10,276 bases of DNA from Bacteroidales bacterium (GTDB lineage: Bacteria > Bacteroidota > Bacteroidia > Bacteroidales > UBA7960), in contig SKNE01000261.1 in the NCBI GenBank assembly GCA_007120675.1, forward strand, positions 1 to 10,276, in the 5' to 3' direction. The notes below the pieces were generated by a model. It saw nothing but the letters and a program-made list of their open reading frames with translations. It was not told the origin of the DNA and made no database searches. Position 1 is the first letter of the stretch. Every line of letters begins with the position of its first letter. Below are positions 1-6,851 of this stretch, piece after piece. A program made the translations under genes and the position numbers.

Positions 1-1226
1 TCCATGATGCGCCCCGTGGCTCCGCGCTGCTTTTCCACATATTGGCGGCAGGCACCTGATGCCAGCCGCCACTTGTTCTCATCCGAAAGCAAAGCTGACG
101 AGAGCTCCGCCAGGCTGTCCCTGTCTGAAACGCAAAAGGCGCCTCCCAGCTTTAGCAGGTCCCGCGCCTCTGCAAACTTCTCGTGCCTTGGGCCAAACAT
201 TACCGGTACGCCATAAGTGGCCGCCTCCAGGATATTATGAATGCCCTGGCCAAATCCGCCGCCAATAAAAGCGATCTTTCCGTAAGGGTAAAGCCTGGAA
301 AGGATCCCGATGCGGTCAATCAGCAGCACGCGGGCATTCCGGCCCTCGCCGGCTAGGTAATCCGACAAGGTCACCGCATCACCATAGATGGCCTTCATGC
401 CGTCCAGGCGAATCGGGCCTGTTTCGTGGGGCGCAACGATCAGCTTTTCCACCTTCCCTCCATCCAGCAGTCCGGCCAGCAAACCATCATCTTTGGGCCA
501 GGTCGACCCGGCCACAAGCACCGGCTTATCGCCGGCAAAACTCCCGATGTCCGGTAAGTCCCGCTGATTCCGGGCCAACTCATGGACACGGTCAAAGCGG
601 GTATCACCGCTGATCACCTGCTGCCTGATCCCCAACCCCGCCAGCAGCCGGGCCGATTCCTTGTCCTGGACAAAAAAACGGGTCACCCTGGCAAGCTGTC
701 TTCGCGGCCACCCTCCCCAAGGGCGAAAGAAATATTGTCCCGGCCGGAAGATGGCCGAAATAACAATGTGTGGAATGCCCCGCCTGCTCAAAACGTCCAG
801 GTAGTTGTACCAGTATTCGTATTTCACGAATACGGCCGCCTGCGGTTGCCAGGTATCCAGGAAGAAACGGACGTTGGACGGGGTGTCGGCAGGCAGGTAA
901 AAGACATGATCGGCGTGGGGGAAATCCTTCCTGTGCCTGTAGCCGCTGGGCGAAAAGAAGGTCAGCAATATGCGCCAGCCGGGGTGTTGTTTGCGGAAAT
1001 CTTCAATGACCGGCCTGCCCTGCTCAAATTCACCCAGGGAGGCGCAGTGGAACCATATGGTCTGCAATGCTTCACCCCCCGCAGGCCCCTGCCTTGCAGC
1101 GCCTTCCATGGCTTTTCTCCATCCTTTTCTCCCTGCCAGCCACTGCCTTGCCTTGGCTGAAAAAGGGGAAGACAAACGGATCATCCCCAGGTACAGGTAA
1201 ACGGCCATATGGTAGATCATTCGCAT
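1..1226 (-). CDS. waaA: 3-deoxy-D-manno-octulosonic acid (Kdo) transferase, C-terminus cut by window edge
   Basis: This enzyme transfers Kdo from CMP-Kdo to lipid A precursor (lipid IVA) at the inner face of the cytoplasmic membrane, starting the LPS core. I translated the minus strand: it reads open for 408 codons from ATG 1226 to the left edge. A short hydrophobic stretch (about residues 3-18) fits the usual N-terminal membrane anchor. The N-terminal domain holds CASLGEFEQG (61-70), where E66 lies at the family's catalytic glutamate position, and VKYEYWYNYL (134-143). The C-terminal GT-B domain has SGDTRFDRV (206-214), VAPHE (264-268), GGGFGQGIHNILEAATYG (322-339) and FGPRHEKF (344-351). 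Family length is about 400-430 residues, so only the last few residues should be missing. ATG 1220 is an alternative start two codons in. The gene is divergent from the sugar-nucleotide operon. The family call is firm; how many Kdo residues it adds cannot be read from sequence. Confidence 0.93.
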   Translation of the reverse strand, partial: MRMIYHMAVYLYLGMIRLSSPFSAKARQWLAGRKGWRKAMEGAARQGPAGGEALQTIWFHCASLGEFEQGRPVIEDFRKQHPGWRILLTFFSPSGYRHRKDFPHADHVFYLPADTPSNVRFFLDTWQPQAAVFVKYEYWYNYLDVLSRRGIPHIVISAIFRPGQYFFRPWGGWPRRQLARVTRFFVQDKESARLLAGLGIRQQVISGDTRFDRVHELARNQRDLPDIGSFAGDKPVLVAGSTWPKDDGLLAGLLDGGKVEKLIVAPHETGPIRLDGMKAIYGDAVTLSDYLAGEGRNARVLLIDRIGILSRLYPYGKIAFIGGGFGQGIHNILEAATYGVPVMFGPRHEKFAEARDLLKLGGAFCVSDRDSLAELSSALLSDENKWRLASGACRQYVEKQRGATGRIM

Positions 1227-1288
1227 AAATCCGGCTCAATCCCGCAGACCATCCCTTAAAAATGGCCGGGCGGAGTGCATCACTTCGG

Positions 1289-1296
1289 CAAAGATA
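1289..1296 (-). promoter_or_regulatory. Possible -7 box (TATCTTTG) for waaA
   Basis: The minus strand reads TATCTTTG, matching the Bacteroidota -7 consensus TAnnTTTG, about 63 bp upstream of the waaA start. No clear -33 TTTG lies at the expected spacing of about 20 bp, so this is only a candidate. Confidence 0.35.
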
Positions 1297-1330
1297 GTGA
1301 GTCTGCGGGAGAATGGCTGCAGAATATGTT

Positions 1331-1338
1331 TATCTTTG
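1331..1338 (+). promoter_or_regulatory. Possible -7 box (TATCTTTG) for the sugar-nucleotide operon
   Basis: The plus strand reads TATCTTTG, the Bacteroidota -7 consensus, 134 bp upstream of the aminotransferase start at 1473. No good -33 TTTG is visible upstream. If used, it gives a 5' leader of roughly 125 nt that contains the palindrome at 1367-1380. Confidence 0.4.
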
Positions 1339-1366
1339 CAGGCATTGTTTGCCATATCTGTCTATT

Positions 1367-1380
1367 ATATGCCGGCATAT
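1367..1380. repeat. Perfect 14-bp palindrome, ATATGCCGGCATAT
   Basis: The sequence is its own reverse complement with no central gap. It lies about 29 bp downstream of the plus-strand -7 box and 93 bp upstream of the aminotransferase start. It could be a binding site for a dimeric regulator. A 14-bp perfect palindrome can also arise by chance, so the role is inferred from position only. Confidence 0.4.
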
Positions 1381-1472
1381 GTCGCATGGATGTGGTGGGA
1401 CGGATAAAGCAGGAAGCATTCGCACCCCCTTTGGCCGGCGAACTGTCATTCAAACAACAACGATCCTTGTCT

Positions 1473-2603
1473 ATGGAAAAGATTCAAATGGTTGACCTCA
1501 AACGTCAGTACGAAAAGATTCGTGAAGAGGTAGATGCCGCCGTGCTGGACGTGATCCGTTCAACCCAGTTTATTAATGGTCCGGAAGTAAAAGCCTTTCA
1601 GAAGGACCTGGAGGAGTATCTTGGTGCGAAACACGTCATCCCCTGTGCCAATGGTACGGATGCCCTGCAGGTGAGCATGATGGCCCTGGATCTCAAGCCT
1701 GGTGATGAGGTGATCACCACCTCCTTCACCTTTGTGGCCACGGTGGAGGTGATCGCCCTTTTGGGTCTCCGTCCCGTTTTGGTGGATGTGGACCCCGGCA
1801 CCTTTAACATGGATCCGGAGGCCGTTCGAAAAGCCATCACCACAAAGACCAGGGCCATAGTACCTGTTCACCTGTTCGGACAAAGTGTCCATATGGAGCC
1901 GATCCTCCAGCTGGCAGAGGAACATGATCTTTATGTCATAGAAGACAATGCCCAGGCCATCGGGGCAGAATACCTCTATTCTGACGGAAGGAGAAAGAAG
2001 ACCGGAACGCTGGGCCACATTGGCTGTACCAGTTTCTTTCCGTCTAAGAACCTTGGTTGCTATGGCGACGGCGGCGCGGTTTTCACTGACGATGATCAGC
2101 TGGCCCAGCGTCTGCGTGTCATTGTGAACCACGGGATGGAAGTGCGCTATTACCACGACTCCGTGGGTGTCAACTCGCGCCTCGACAGCATACAGGCGGC
2201 CATCCTGCGCATCAAGCTCAGGCGGCTGGATGACTATGCCCGCGCCAGGCGACAGGCAGCCGCTTATTATGACGAAGCCTTCGGCGGACACCCCAGCCTG
2301 GGCATCCCCGTGAGAAGCCCCTACTCCACCCACGTATTCCACCAATACACACTAAAAACCACTGGTATTGAACGTTTTGAATTGCAAAAGTACCTGATGG
2401 ACCACGGCGTCCCCGCCATGGTCTATTACCCCGTACCCATGCACATGCAAAAAGCCTACCGCGACCCAAGATACGGGCAGGGCGACTTTCCCGTCACCGA
2501 ACAACTCAGTGAGCAAGTCATTTCCCTGCCCATGCACACGGAGCTGGACGAAGAGCAGCTGGCCCACATCACCGCCAGGGTGCTCTCCTTTTTTGATCAA
2601 TGA
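1473..2603 (+). CDS. DegT/DnrJ/EryC1-family PLP sugar aminotransferase, WbpE/WlbC-like
   Basis: This is a PLP-dependent transaminase of nucleotide sugars. By family and context it probably converts UDP-3-keto-GlcNAcA to UDP-2-acetamido-3-amino-glucuronate using glutamate. The 376-residue length is usual. Visible motifs are CANGTDAL (58-65, cofactor phosphate region), VIEDNAQAIGAE (155-166, whose acidic residues contact the PLP ring), SFFPSKNLG (187-195, with K192 as the Schiff-base lysine) and GDGGAVF (198-204). The reading frame stays open upstream to GTG 1275, but the extra 66 codons do not look like this family and run through a promoter-like box. Homology begins at MVDLKRQYEKI, so I chose ATG 1473; ATG 1488 is also possible. 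The WbpD-like acetyltransferase follows after 81 bp, which supports a 3-amino rather than 4-amino sugar. The subfamily assignment rests on that pairing and should be treated as probable. Confidence 0.88.
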   Translation: MEKIQMVDLKRQYEKIREEVDAAVLDVIRSTQFINGPEVKAFQKDLEEYLGAKHVIPCANGTDALQVSMMALDLKPGDEVITTSFTFVATVEVIALLGLRPVLVDVDPGTFNMDPEAVRKAITTKTRAIVPVHLFGQSVHMEPILQLAEEHDLYVIEDNAQAIGAEYLYSDGRRKKTGTLGHIGCTSFFPSKNLGCYGDGGAVFTDDDQLAQRLRVIVNHGMEVRYYHDSVGVNSRLDSIQAAILRIKLRRLDDYARARRQAAAYYDEAFGGHPSLGIPVRSPYSTHVFHQYTLKTTGIERFELQKYLMDHGVPAMVYYPVPMHMQKAYRDPRYGQGDFPVTEQLSEQVISLPMHTELDEEQLAHITARVLSFFDQ

Positions 2604-2610
2604 GTGACCC

Positions 2611-2630
2611 GGCAGGGGGCTTTCCCTGCC
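2611..2630 (+). other. Hairpin after the aminotransferase gene, without a U-tract
   Basis: GGCAGGG (2611-2617) and CCCTGCC (2624-2630) form a perfect 7-bp GC-rich stem around a 6-nt loop, 7 bases after the stop codon. No run of T follows, so it is not a classical intrinsic terminator. It may cause partial termination or protect the 3' end of the upstream message within the operon. Confidence 0.45.
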
Positions 2631-2684
2631 ATCCTGATCAAACGCGCCTGGTAGTAGGGGGGAGTGTCAAAAAGCTGAAAGAAG

Positions 2685-3275
2685 ATGAAAGAAAAAAAGC
2701 AGTACAGTGATTTCTTTGCCCACGAGACCGCCGTGCTTGATCCGGGCTGCCAGATCGGGAAAGGGACCCGGATATGGCACTTCTCGCACATCATGCCCGA
2801 CTGCCGGATAGGTGAGAACTGCAGCTTCGGACAAAACGTGGTGGTATCGCCGGGGGTGACGATCGGCAACAACGTCAAGGTTCAGAACAACGTGTCCATC
2901 TACACGGGGGTTACCTGCGAAGATGATGTCTTCCTTGGGCCATCCATGGTGTTCACCAATATTGTTAACCCGCGCAGCGCAGTGGTACGCCGTGACCAGT
3001 ATGTGGATACCCTGGTGCGCCGCGGGGCCACCATAGGTGCCAATGCCACCGTCGTGTGCGGCACGGAGATCGGGCGCTTTGCATTCATCGGCGCAGGAGC
3101 CGTGGTGATACGCGATGTCTTGCCCTATGAACTGGTGGTGGGTAATCCGGCCAAGCACATCGGGTGGATGAGTGAATACGGACACCGGCTTCATTTTAAT
3201 GAGCAAGGTAAAGCAACCTGTCCGGAAAGCAAGGAGCAATACATCCTGAAAAGCGGCCGGGTGAGTAAGTTGTGA
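2685..3275 (+). CDS. WbpD/WlbB-like UDP-3-amino-GlcNAcA N-acetyltransferase (left-handed beta-helix)
   Basis: This enzyme is predicted to acetylate the 3-amino group made by the preceding aminotransferase, using acetyl-CoA, giving UDP-2,3-diacetamido-2,3-dideoxy-glucuronate. The 196 residues carry imperfect hexapeptide repeats from about 13 to 157, such as IGKGTRIWHFSHI, IGENCSFGQNVVVSPGVTIG and IGANATVVCGTEIG. These predict a trimeric left-handed beta-helix. A diagnostic block of this subfamily, VQNNVSIYTGVTCEDDVFLG with PSMVFTNIVNPRS, spans about 66-98. The end of the helix reads LVVGNPAKHIGWMSEYG (150-166). A short tail with ATCPESKEQY follows, like the Cys-containing tails seen in relatives. 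Start ATG 2685 puts the first repeat at the expected distance. The next gene begins 22 bp later, indicating cotranscription. The substrate is inferred from family resemblance and from the gene pair. Confidence 0.88.
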   Translation: MKEKKQYSDFFAHETAVLDPGCQIGKGTRIWHFSHIMPDCRIGENCSFGQNVVVSPGVTIGNNVKVQNNVSIYTGVTCEDDVFLGPSMVFTNIVNPRSAVVRRDQYVDTLVRRGATIGANATVVCGTEIGRFAFIGAGAVVIRDVLPYELVVGNPAKHIGWMSEYGHRLHFNEQGKATCPESKEQYILKSGRVSKL

Positions 3276-3297
3276 TAAATGATGATAACGATACACT

Positions 3298-4602
3298 ATG
3301 AAAGAGATGTATGAAAAACTAATGAACAAAGAGGCTGTGCTGTCTGTGGTTGGACTCGGCTACGTGGGCCTGCCCATTGCACTGGAATTTGCCAAAAAAA
3401 CGCGGGTGATTGGTTTTGACATCCGGGAGGACCGCATCCAGATGATGCAGCGGCATGAAGATCCCAGCAGGGAGCTTGACCCAAGTGCTTTCCAGGACTG
3501 TGACATCCGCTTTAGCGCTAACCCGGAAGACCTGAAAGAGGCCAACTTCCACATTGTCGGGGTACCCACACCCATAGACCAGCACAACCTGCCCGACCTC
3601 GGGCCGCTGCTCTCAGCCAGCCGGAGCGTAGGCAAGGCACTCAAGAAAGGCGACTACGTTGTTTTTGAGTCGACCGTATACCCCGGCTGTACGGAAGAGG
3701 ACTGCGTCCCCTTGCTGGAAGAGGAATCGGGACTGCAGGCCGGCAGGGATTTCAAGGTGGGTTTTTCCCCGGAACGGATCAATCCCGGCGATAAGGTGAA
3801 CACCCTCACCACCATCACCAAAGTGGTATCGGGCAACGACGATGAGGCCCTGGACAACATCGCCCGCGTATATGAGCTGGTGGTCACTGCCGGGGTACAC
3901 CGTGCCCCTTCCATCAAGGTGGCGGAGGCAGCCAAGATCATCGAAAACACCCAGCGCGATGTGAACATTGCCCTGATGAATGAGCTGAGCATCATCTTTA
4001 ACAGGATGGACATCAACACCTATGATGTGCTCAAGGCCGCAGGGACCAAATGGAACTTCCTGAAGTTTTACCCCGGACTGGTGGGTGGGCATTGCATTGG
4101 CGTAGACCCTTATTACCTCGTGTATAAAGCAAAGGAGTACCGCTACCATCCGCAGGTGATCAATTCTGGCCGGTTCGTGAACGATTCCATGGGGTTCTAT
4201 GCCGCCAAGCAACTGGTAAAGAAGTTGATCGCAGCAGGAAAGAACGTCCTCAGGTCAAGGGTCCTGGTGATGGGCATCACCTTCAAGGAAAATGTGAGCG
4301 ACATCCGGAACTCAAGGGTCAATGACCTGATCTCAGAGCTCAAATCCTACGGCGTAACGGTGGATGTGGTGGACCCCCATGCCGACAGCAAGGAGGTGGA
4401 AGAGGAATACGGCTTCCGCCTGCTGGAAAAGCCCAGGCCGGCTTACGATGCCGTGGTGGTGGCCGTCAACCACGATGCCTACCTGCAGCTGAAGGAAGCG
4501 GATTTTGCCGGGATGCTCAAGGACAAGGAAGGGGGCATCCTGATCGACATAAAAGGGATATACAGGAGCCAGATCAGCAAGCTGACCTATTGGAGCCTGT
4601 AA
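3298..4602 (+). CDS. UDP-N-acetylhexosamine 6-dehydrogenase, TviB/WbpO type
   Basis: This NAD+-dependent enzyme oxidises C6 of a UDP-HexNAc to the uronic acid in two steps. The 434 residues show the three UDP-sugar dehydrogenase domains. The Rossmann start is VVGLGYVGLP (17-26). The middle carries ESTVYPGCTEE (124-134), FSPERINPGD (156-165) and VAEAAKIIENTQRD (208-221), with K213 and N217 at family catalytic positions. GLVGGHCIGVDPYY (260-273) holds the nucleophile C266, and the C-terminal UDP-binding domain has FKENVSDIRNSR (329-340). The middle motifs read closest to TviB and WbpO, which act on UDP-GlcNAc or UDP-GalNAc. With WbpD/WbpE-like neighbours, UDP-GlcNAc to UDP-GlcNAcA is the simplest reading; UDP-GalNAcA is the alternative because galE follows. 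The N-terminus MKEMYEKLMN precedes the fold, and ATG 3310 or 3322 are weaker alternative starts. Confidence 0.92.
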   Translation: MKEMYEKLMNKEAVLSVVGLGYVGLPIALEFAKKTRVIGFDIREDRIQMMQRHEDPSRELDPSAFQDCDIRFSANPEDLKEANFHIVGVPTPIDQHNLPDLGPLLSASRSVGKALKKGDYVVFESTVYPGCTEEDCVPLLEEESGLQAGRDFKVGFSPERINPGDKVNTLTTITKVVSGNDDEALDNIARVYELVVTAGVHRAPSIKVAEAAKIIENTQRDVNIALMNELSIIFNRMDINTYDVLKAAGTKWNFLKFYPGLVGGHCIGVDPYYLVYKAKEYRYHPQVINSGRFVNDSMGFYAAKQLVKKLIAAGKNVLRSRVLVMGITFKENVSDIRNSRVNDLISELKSYGVTVDVVDPHADSKEVEEEYGFRLLEKPRPAYDAVVVAVNHDAYLQLKEADFAGMLKDKEGGILIDIKGIYRSQISKLTYWSL

Positions 4603-4631
4603 TGGCGCCCCACTATTTTGCACAGGACAAA

Positions 4632-4659
4632 TCCGGCTTGCCTGATCAATGAAGCCGGA
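4632..4659 (+). other. Perfect 8-bp inverted repeat just before galE
   Basis: TCCGGCTT (4632-4639) and AAGCCGGA (4652-4659) pair perfectly around a 12-nt loop that itself contains TGATCA. The structure ends 16 bases before the preferred galE start at 4676 and encloses the alternative upstream ATG at 4649. No T-run follows, so it is not a standard terminator. It may tune galE translation or be a regulator site. Confidence 0.45.
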
Positions 4660-4675
4660 AACAAACAATCTGATC

Positions 4676-5707
4676 ATGACAAAAAAAGTATTGGTAACGG
4701 GCGGATCGGGCTATATCGGCTCACATACCGTGATCGAACTGCAGAAAAGTGGCTATGAGCCGCTGATCATTGACAACCTGTCCAATTCGGACGAACGGAT
4801 GCTGGGACTCATCGCCCGCATAAGCGGACAAAAGCCCTTGTTCGAACGGATCGATTTGTGTGACAGAAAGGGGTTGATGGACTTCTTCTCCCGGCACAGG
4901 GATATCGCCGGCATCATCCACTTCGCTGCCCTGAAAGCGGTGGGCGAATCGGTGGCTGAGCCGGTCAGGTATTACCATAACAACATCACAGGCCTGCTTT
5001 ACCTGCTGGAAGCGATGCAGGAACATGACATCAACCGGCTGGTGTTTTCCTCTTCCTGCACCGTATACGGTCAGCCTGAGCAGCTGCCCGTGACGGAGGA
5101 TGCCCCGGTTCAGCAAGCCGTTTCACCTTACGGCAACACCAAGCAGATCGCTGAAGAGATCATCCACGACAGCTCACAGCAAAGCAAGCTGAGGGCCATC
5201 TCCCTCCGGTACTTCAATCCCATCGGGGCACATGAAAGCGGCCTCATTGGCGAGCTGCCCCTCGGGGTGCCCAACAATTTGATCCCCTACATCACCCAGA
5301 CCGCCATCGGCAAGAGAAAGGAGCTCAGGGTCTGGGGCAAGGACTACAATACACCCGATGGTACCTGCATCCGCGACTACATTCACGTGAGCGACCTGGC
5401 CCAGGCCCACCTGATCGCACTGGAAAGGCTGATGAAGGGTGAAAACGAAAAACCCCACGAATACTTTAACCTGGGTACCGGCGAGGGATACAGCGTGCTG
5501 GAAGCCATCCAGGCCTTTGAAAAAGTGAGCGGGGTGAAACTTAACTGGGCATTCTATGACCGCCGGCCGGGCGACGTGGAGAAGGTGTATGCCGACACCA
5601 CCCTGGCCAACCTGAAGCTGGGATGGAAAGCGGAAAAAGGGCTGGACGAAATGATGGCATCAGCCTGGAAATGGGAAAAAAACCTGGCAGCAGGGATCCT
5701 GGACTAA
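4676..5707 (+). CDS. galE: UDP-glucose 4-epimerase
   Basis: GalE is an extended short-chain dehydrogenase that interconverts UDP-Glc and UDP-Gal, and in some forms UDP-GlcNAc and UDP-GalNAc, with tightly bound NAD+. From ATG 4676 the protein has 343 residues, close to E. coli GalE (338). VTGGSGYIGSHT (7-18) is the NAD-binding loop, FAALKAVGES (83-92) and SSSCTVYG (125-132) form the active site, and YGNTK (152-156) holds the catalytic Tyr/Lys pair. The C-terminal RRPGDVEKVYAD (296-307) matches the family substrate loop. V304 falls where E. coli has the bulky Y299 and human GALE has C307, so an N-acetyl group may fit. The frame also starts at ATG 4649, nine codons earlier, but homology begins at MTKKVLVTGG and the upstream ATG lies inside a hairpin. 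It follows the dehydrogenase by 73 bp, probably in the same operon. Confidence 0.94.
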   Translation: MTKKVLVTGGSGYIGSHTVIELQKSGYEPLIIDNLSNSDERMLGLIARISGQKPLFERIDLCDRKGLMDFFSRHRDIAGIIHFAALKAVGESVAEPVRYYHNNITGLLYLLEAMQEHDINRLVFSSSCTVYGQPEQLPVTEDAPVQQAVSPYGNTKQIAEEIIHDSSQQSKLRAISLRYFNPIGAHESGLIGELPLGVPNNLIPYITQTAIGKRKELRVWGKDYNTPDGTCIRDYIHVSDLAQAHLIALERLMKGENEKPHEYFNLGTGEGYSVLEAIQAFEKVSGVKLNWAFYDRRPGDVEKVYADTTLANLKLGWKAEKGLDEMMASAWKWEKNLAAGILD

Positions 5708-5790
5708 GCCCTGGCGTTGCAGCCATTTTTTACCGGGAACACCCCTGTCATCCACATCATCAAACCATTCACCACAAGAAGCATTAACCC

Positions 5791-6843
5791 ATGAAAAATG
5801 TATTGATCACCGGCGGTGCCGGATTCATCGGCTCTCACGTAGTCAGGCTCTTTGTCAACAAGTATCCCGACTGCCTCATCCTAAACTTCGACAAGCTCAC
5901 CTATGCGGGAAATCTTTTGAACCTGGCTGACATCGAGCAGAAGGAGAACTACCTCTTTGTAAAGGGCGACGTCACGGACGCCGACCAGGTTTTTTCCCTG
6001 TTCAGTGAGCACGCCTTCGACACGGTGATCCACCTGGCGGCTGAATCCCACGTGGACAGGTCCATCGCCAACCCCATGGAGTTTGTGCACACCAACGTAC
6101 TGGGTACCGTAAACCTGCTGAATGCGGCAAGGCACAACTGGAAAGATGCTTTTGAGGGGAAACGGTTTTACCACATCAGCACCGATGAGGTGTATGGCTC
6201 GCTGGGCGACGTGGGTCTCTTCACCGAAGAAACGCCTTACGATCCGCGCAGTCCCTATTCAGCCTCCAAGGCCTCAAGCGATCATTTTGTGCGGGCCTAT
6301 TATCATACCTACGGACTGCCGGTGATCCTGTCAAATTGCTCCAACAATTACGGACCGAACCAGTTTCCTGAAAAGCTCATCCCCCTGTTTATCCATAACA
6401 TCATTGAAAAGAAGCCCCTGCCGGTATACGGAAAGGGGGAGAATGTCCGCGACTGGCTCTACGTGCTGGATCATGCCGTGGCCATCGATCAGATCGTGCG
6501 CAGGGGTAAGCTGGGCGAAACCTACAATATTGGCGGACACAATGAGTGGAAGAACATCGACCTGATCCGGCTCATGTGCGGCATCATGGACAAGAAGCTG
6601 GGCAGGGAAGCGGGTACGTCAGAAGGACTGATCACTTACGTAAAGGACCGGGCCGGTCACGACCTGCGTTATGCCATCGATGCCGGCAAGGTGTCGCGCG
6701 ACCTGGGCTGGGAACCCTCTGTCACCTTCGAGGAAGGGCTTGACAAAACCATCGACTGGTACCTGGCCAATACCGAGTGGCTGCGTCAGACCACCTCGGG
6801 CGATTACCTCAGCTATTACCGTCAGCAGTATGAAGAGCGGTAG
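5791..6843 (+). CDS. rfbB: dTDP-glucose 4,6-dehydratase
   Basis: RmlB/RfbB converts dTDP-glucose to dTDP-4-keto-6-deoxyglucose, the branch point for dTDP-rhamnose and other 6-deoxysugars. The 350 residues are typical. TGGAGFIGSH (7-16) binds NAD, FDKLTYAGN (33-41) and AAESHVDRSI (83-92) are hallmark blocks, and STDEVYG (130-136) contains the catalytic T131, D132 and E133. YSASK (156-160) is the Tyr/Lys pair. SNNYGPNQFPEKLIP and VYGKGENVRDWLYV also match RmlB. The C-terminus DRAGHDLRYAIDAGK is the family's dTDP-binding end. ATG 5791 starts directly at the fold. It lies 83 bp after galE in the same direction, without a clear internal promoter. The usual partners rmlA, rmlC and rmlD are not in the window, so the final sugar cannot be named. 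The downstream gene is convergent, so this closes the operon. Confidence 0.96.
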   Translation: MKNVLITGGAGFIGSHVVRLFVNKYPDCLILNFDKLTYAGNLLNLADIEQKENYLFVKGDVTDADQVFSLFSEHAFDTVIHLAAESHVDRSIANPMEFVHTNVLGTVNLLNAARHNWKDAFEGKRFYHISTDEVYGSLGDVGLFTEETPYDPRSPYSASKASSDHFVRAYYHTYGLPVILSNCSNNYGPNQFPEKLIPLFIHNIIEKKPLPVYGKGENVRDWLYVLDHAVAIDQIVRRGKLGETYNIGGHNEWKNIDLIRLMCGIMDKKLGREAGTSEGLITYVKDRAGHDLRYAIDAGKVSRDLGWEPSVTFEEGLDKTIDWYLANTEWLRQTTSGDYLSYYRQQYEER

Positions 6844-6851
6844 GCCCTTCG

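Noticed and set aside
582..1160. 192-codon plus-strand frame opposite waaA
   Set aside because: It is low-complexity, Pro/Arg-rich translation antisense to a well-supported conserved gene; it is a shadow frame.
1275..1472. N-terminal extension of the aminotransferase from GTG 1275 (66 extra codons)
   Set aside because: The extra residues do not resemble the family, the segment contains a promoter-like box and a palindrome, and conserved sequence begins right after ATG 1473.
1560..2345. 261-codon minus-strand frame opposite the aminotransferase, and similar long frames opposite the 6-dehydrogenase and acetyltransferase
   Set aside because: These frames are antisense to clearly conserved proteins and carry no recognisable motifs. 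Long antisense frames are common in GC-rich coding DNA.
4603..4631. Internal promoter before galE (TATTTTG)
   Set aside because: It is one base short of TAnnTTTG and has no -33 partner, so it was not called.
2594..4652. TGATCA recurring near gene ends (2594, 2635, 4643, 4671)
   Set aside because: A six-base palindrome occurring a few times in non-coding or boundary DNA has no fixed spacing or context and is probably chance.
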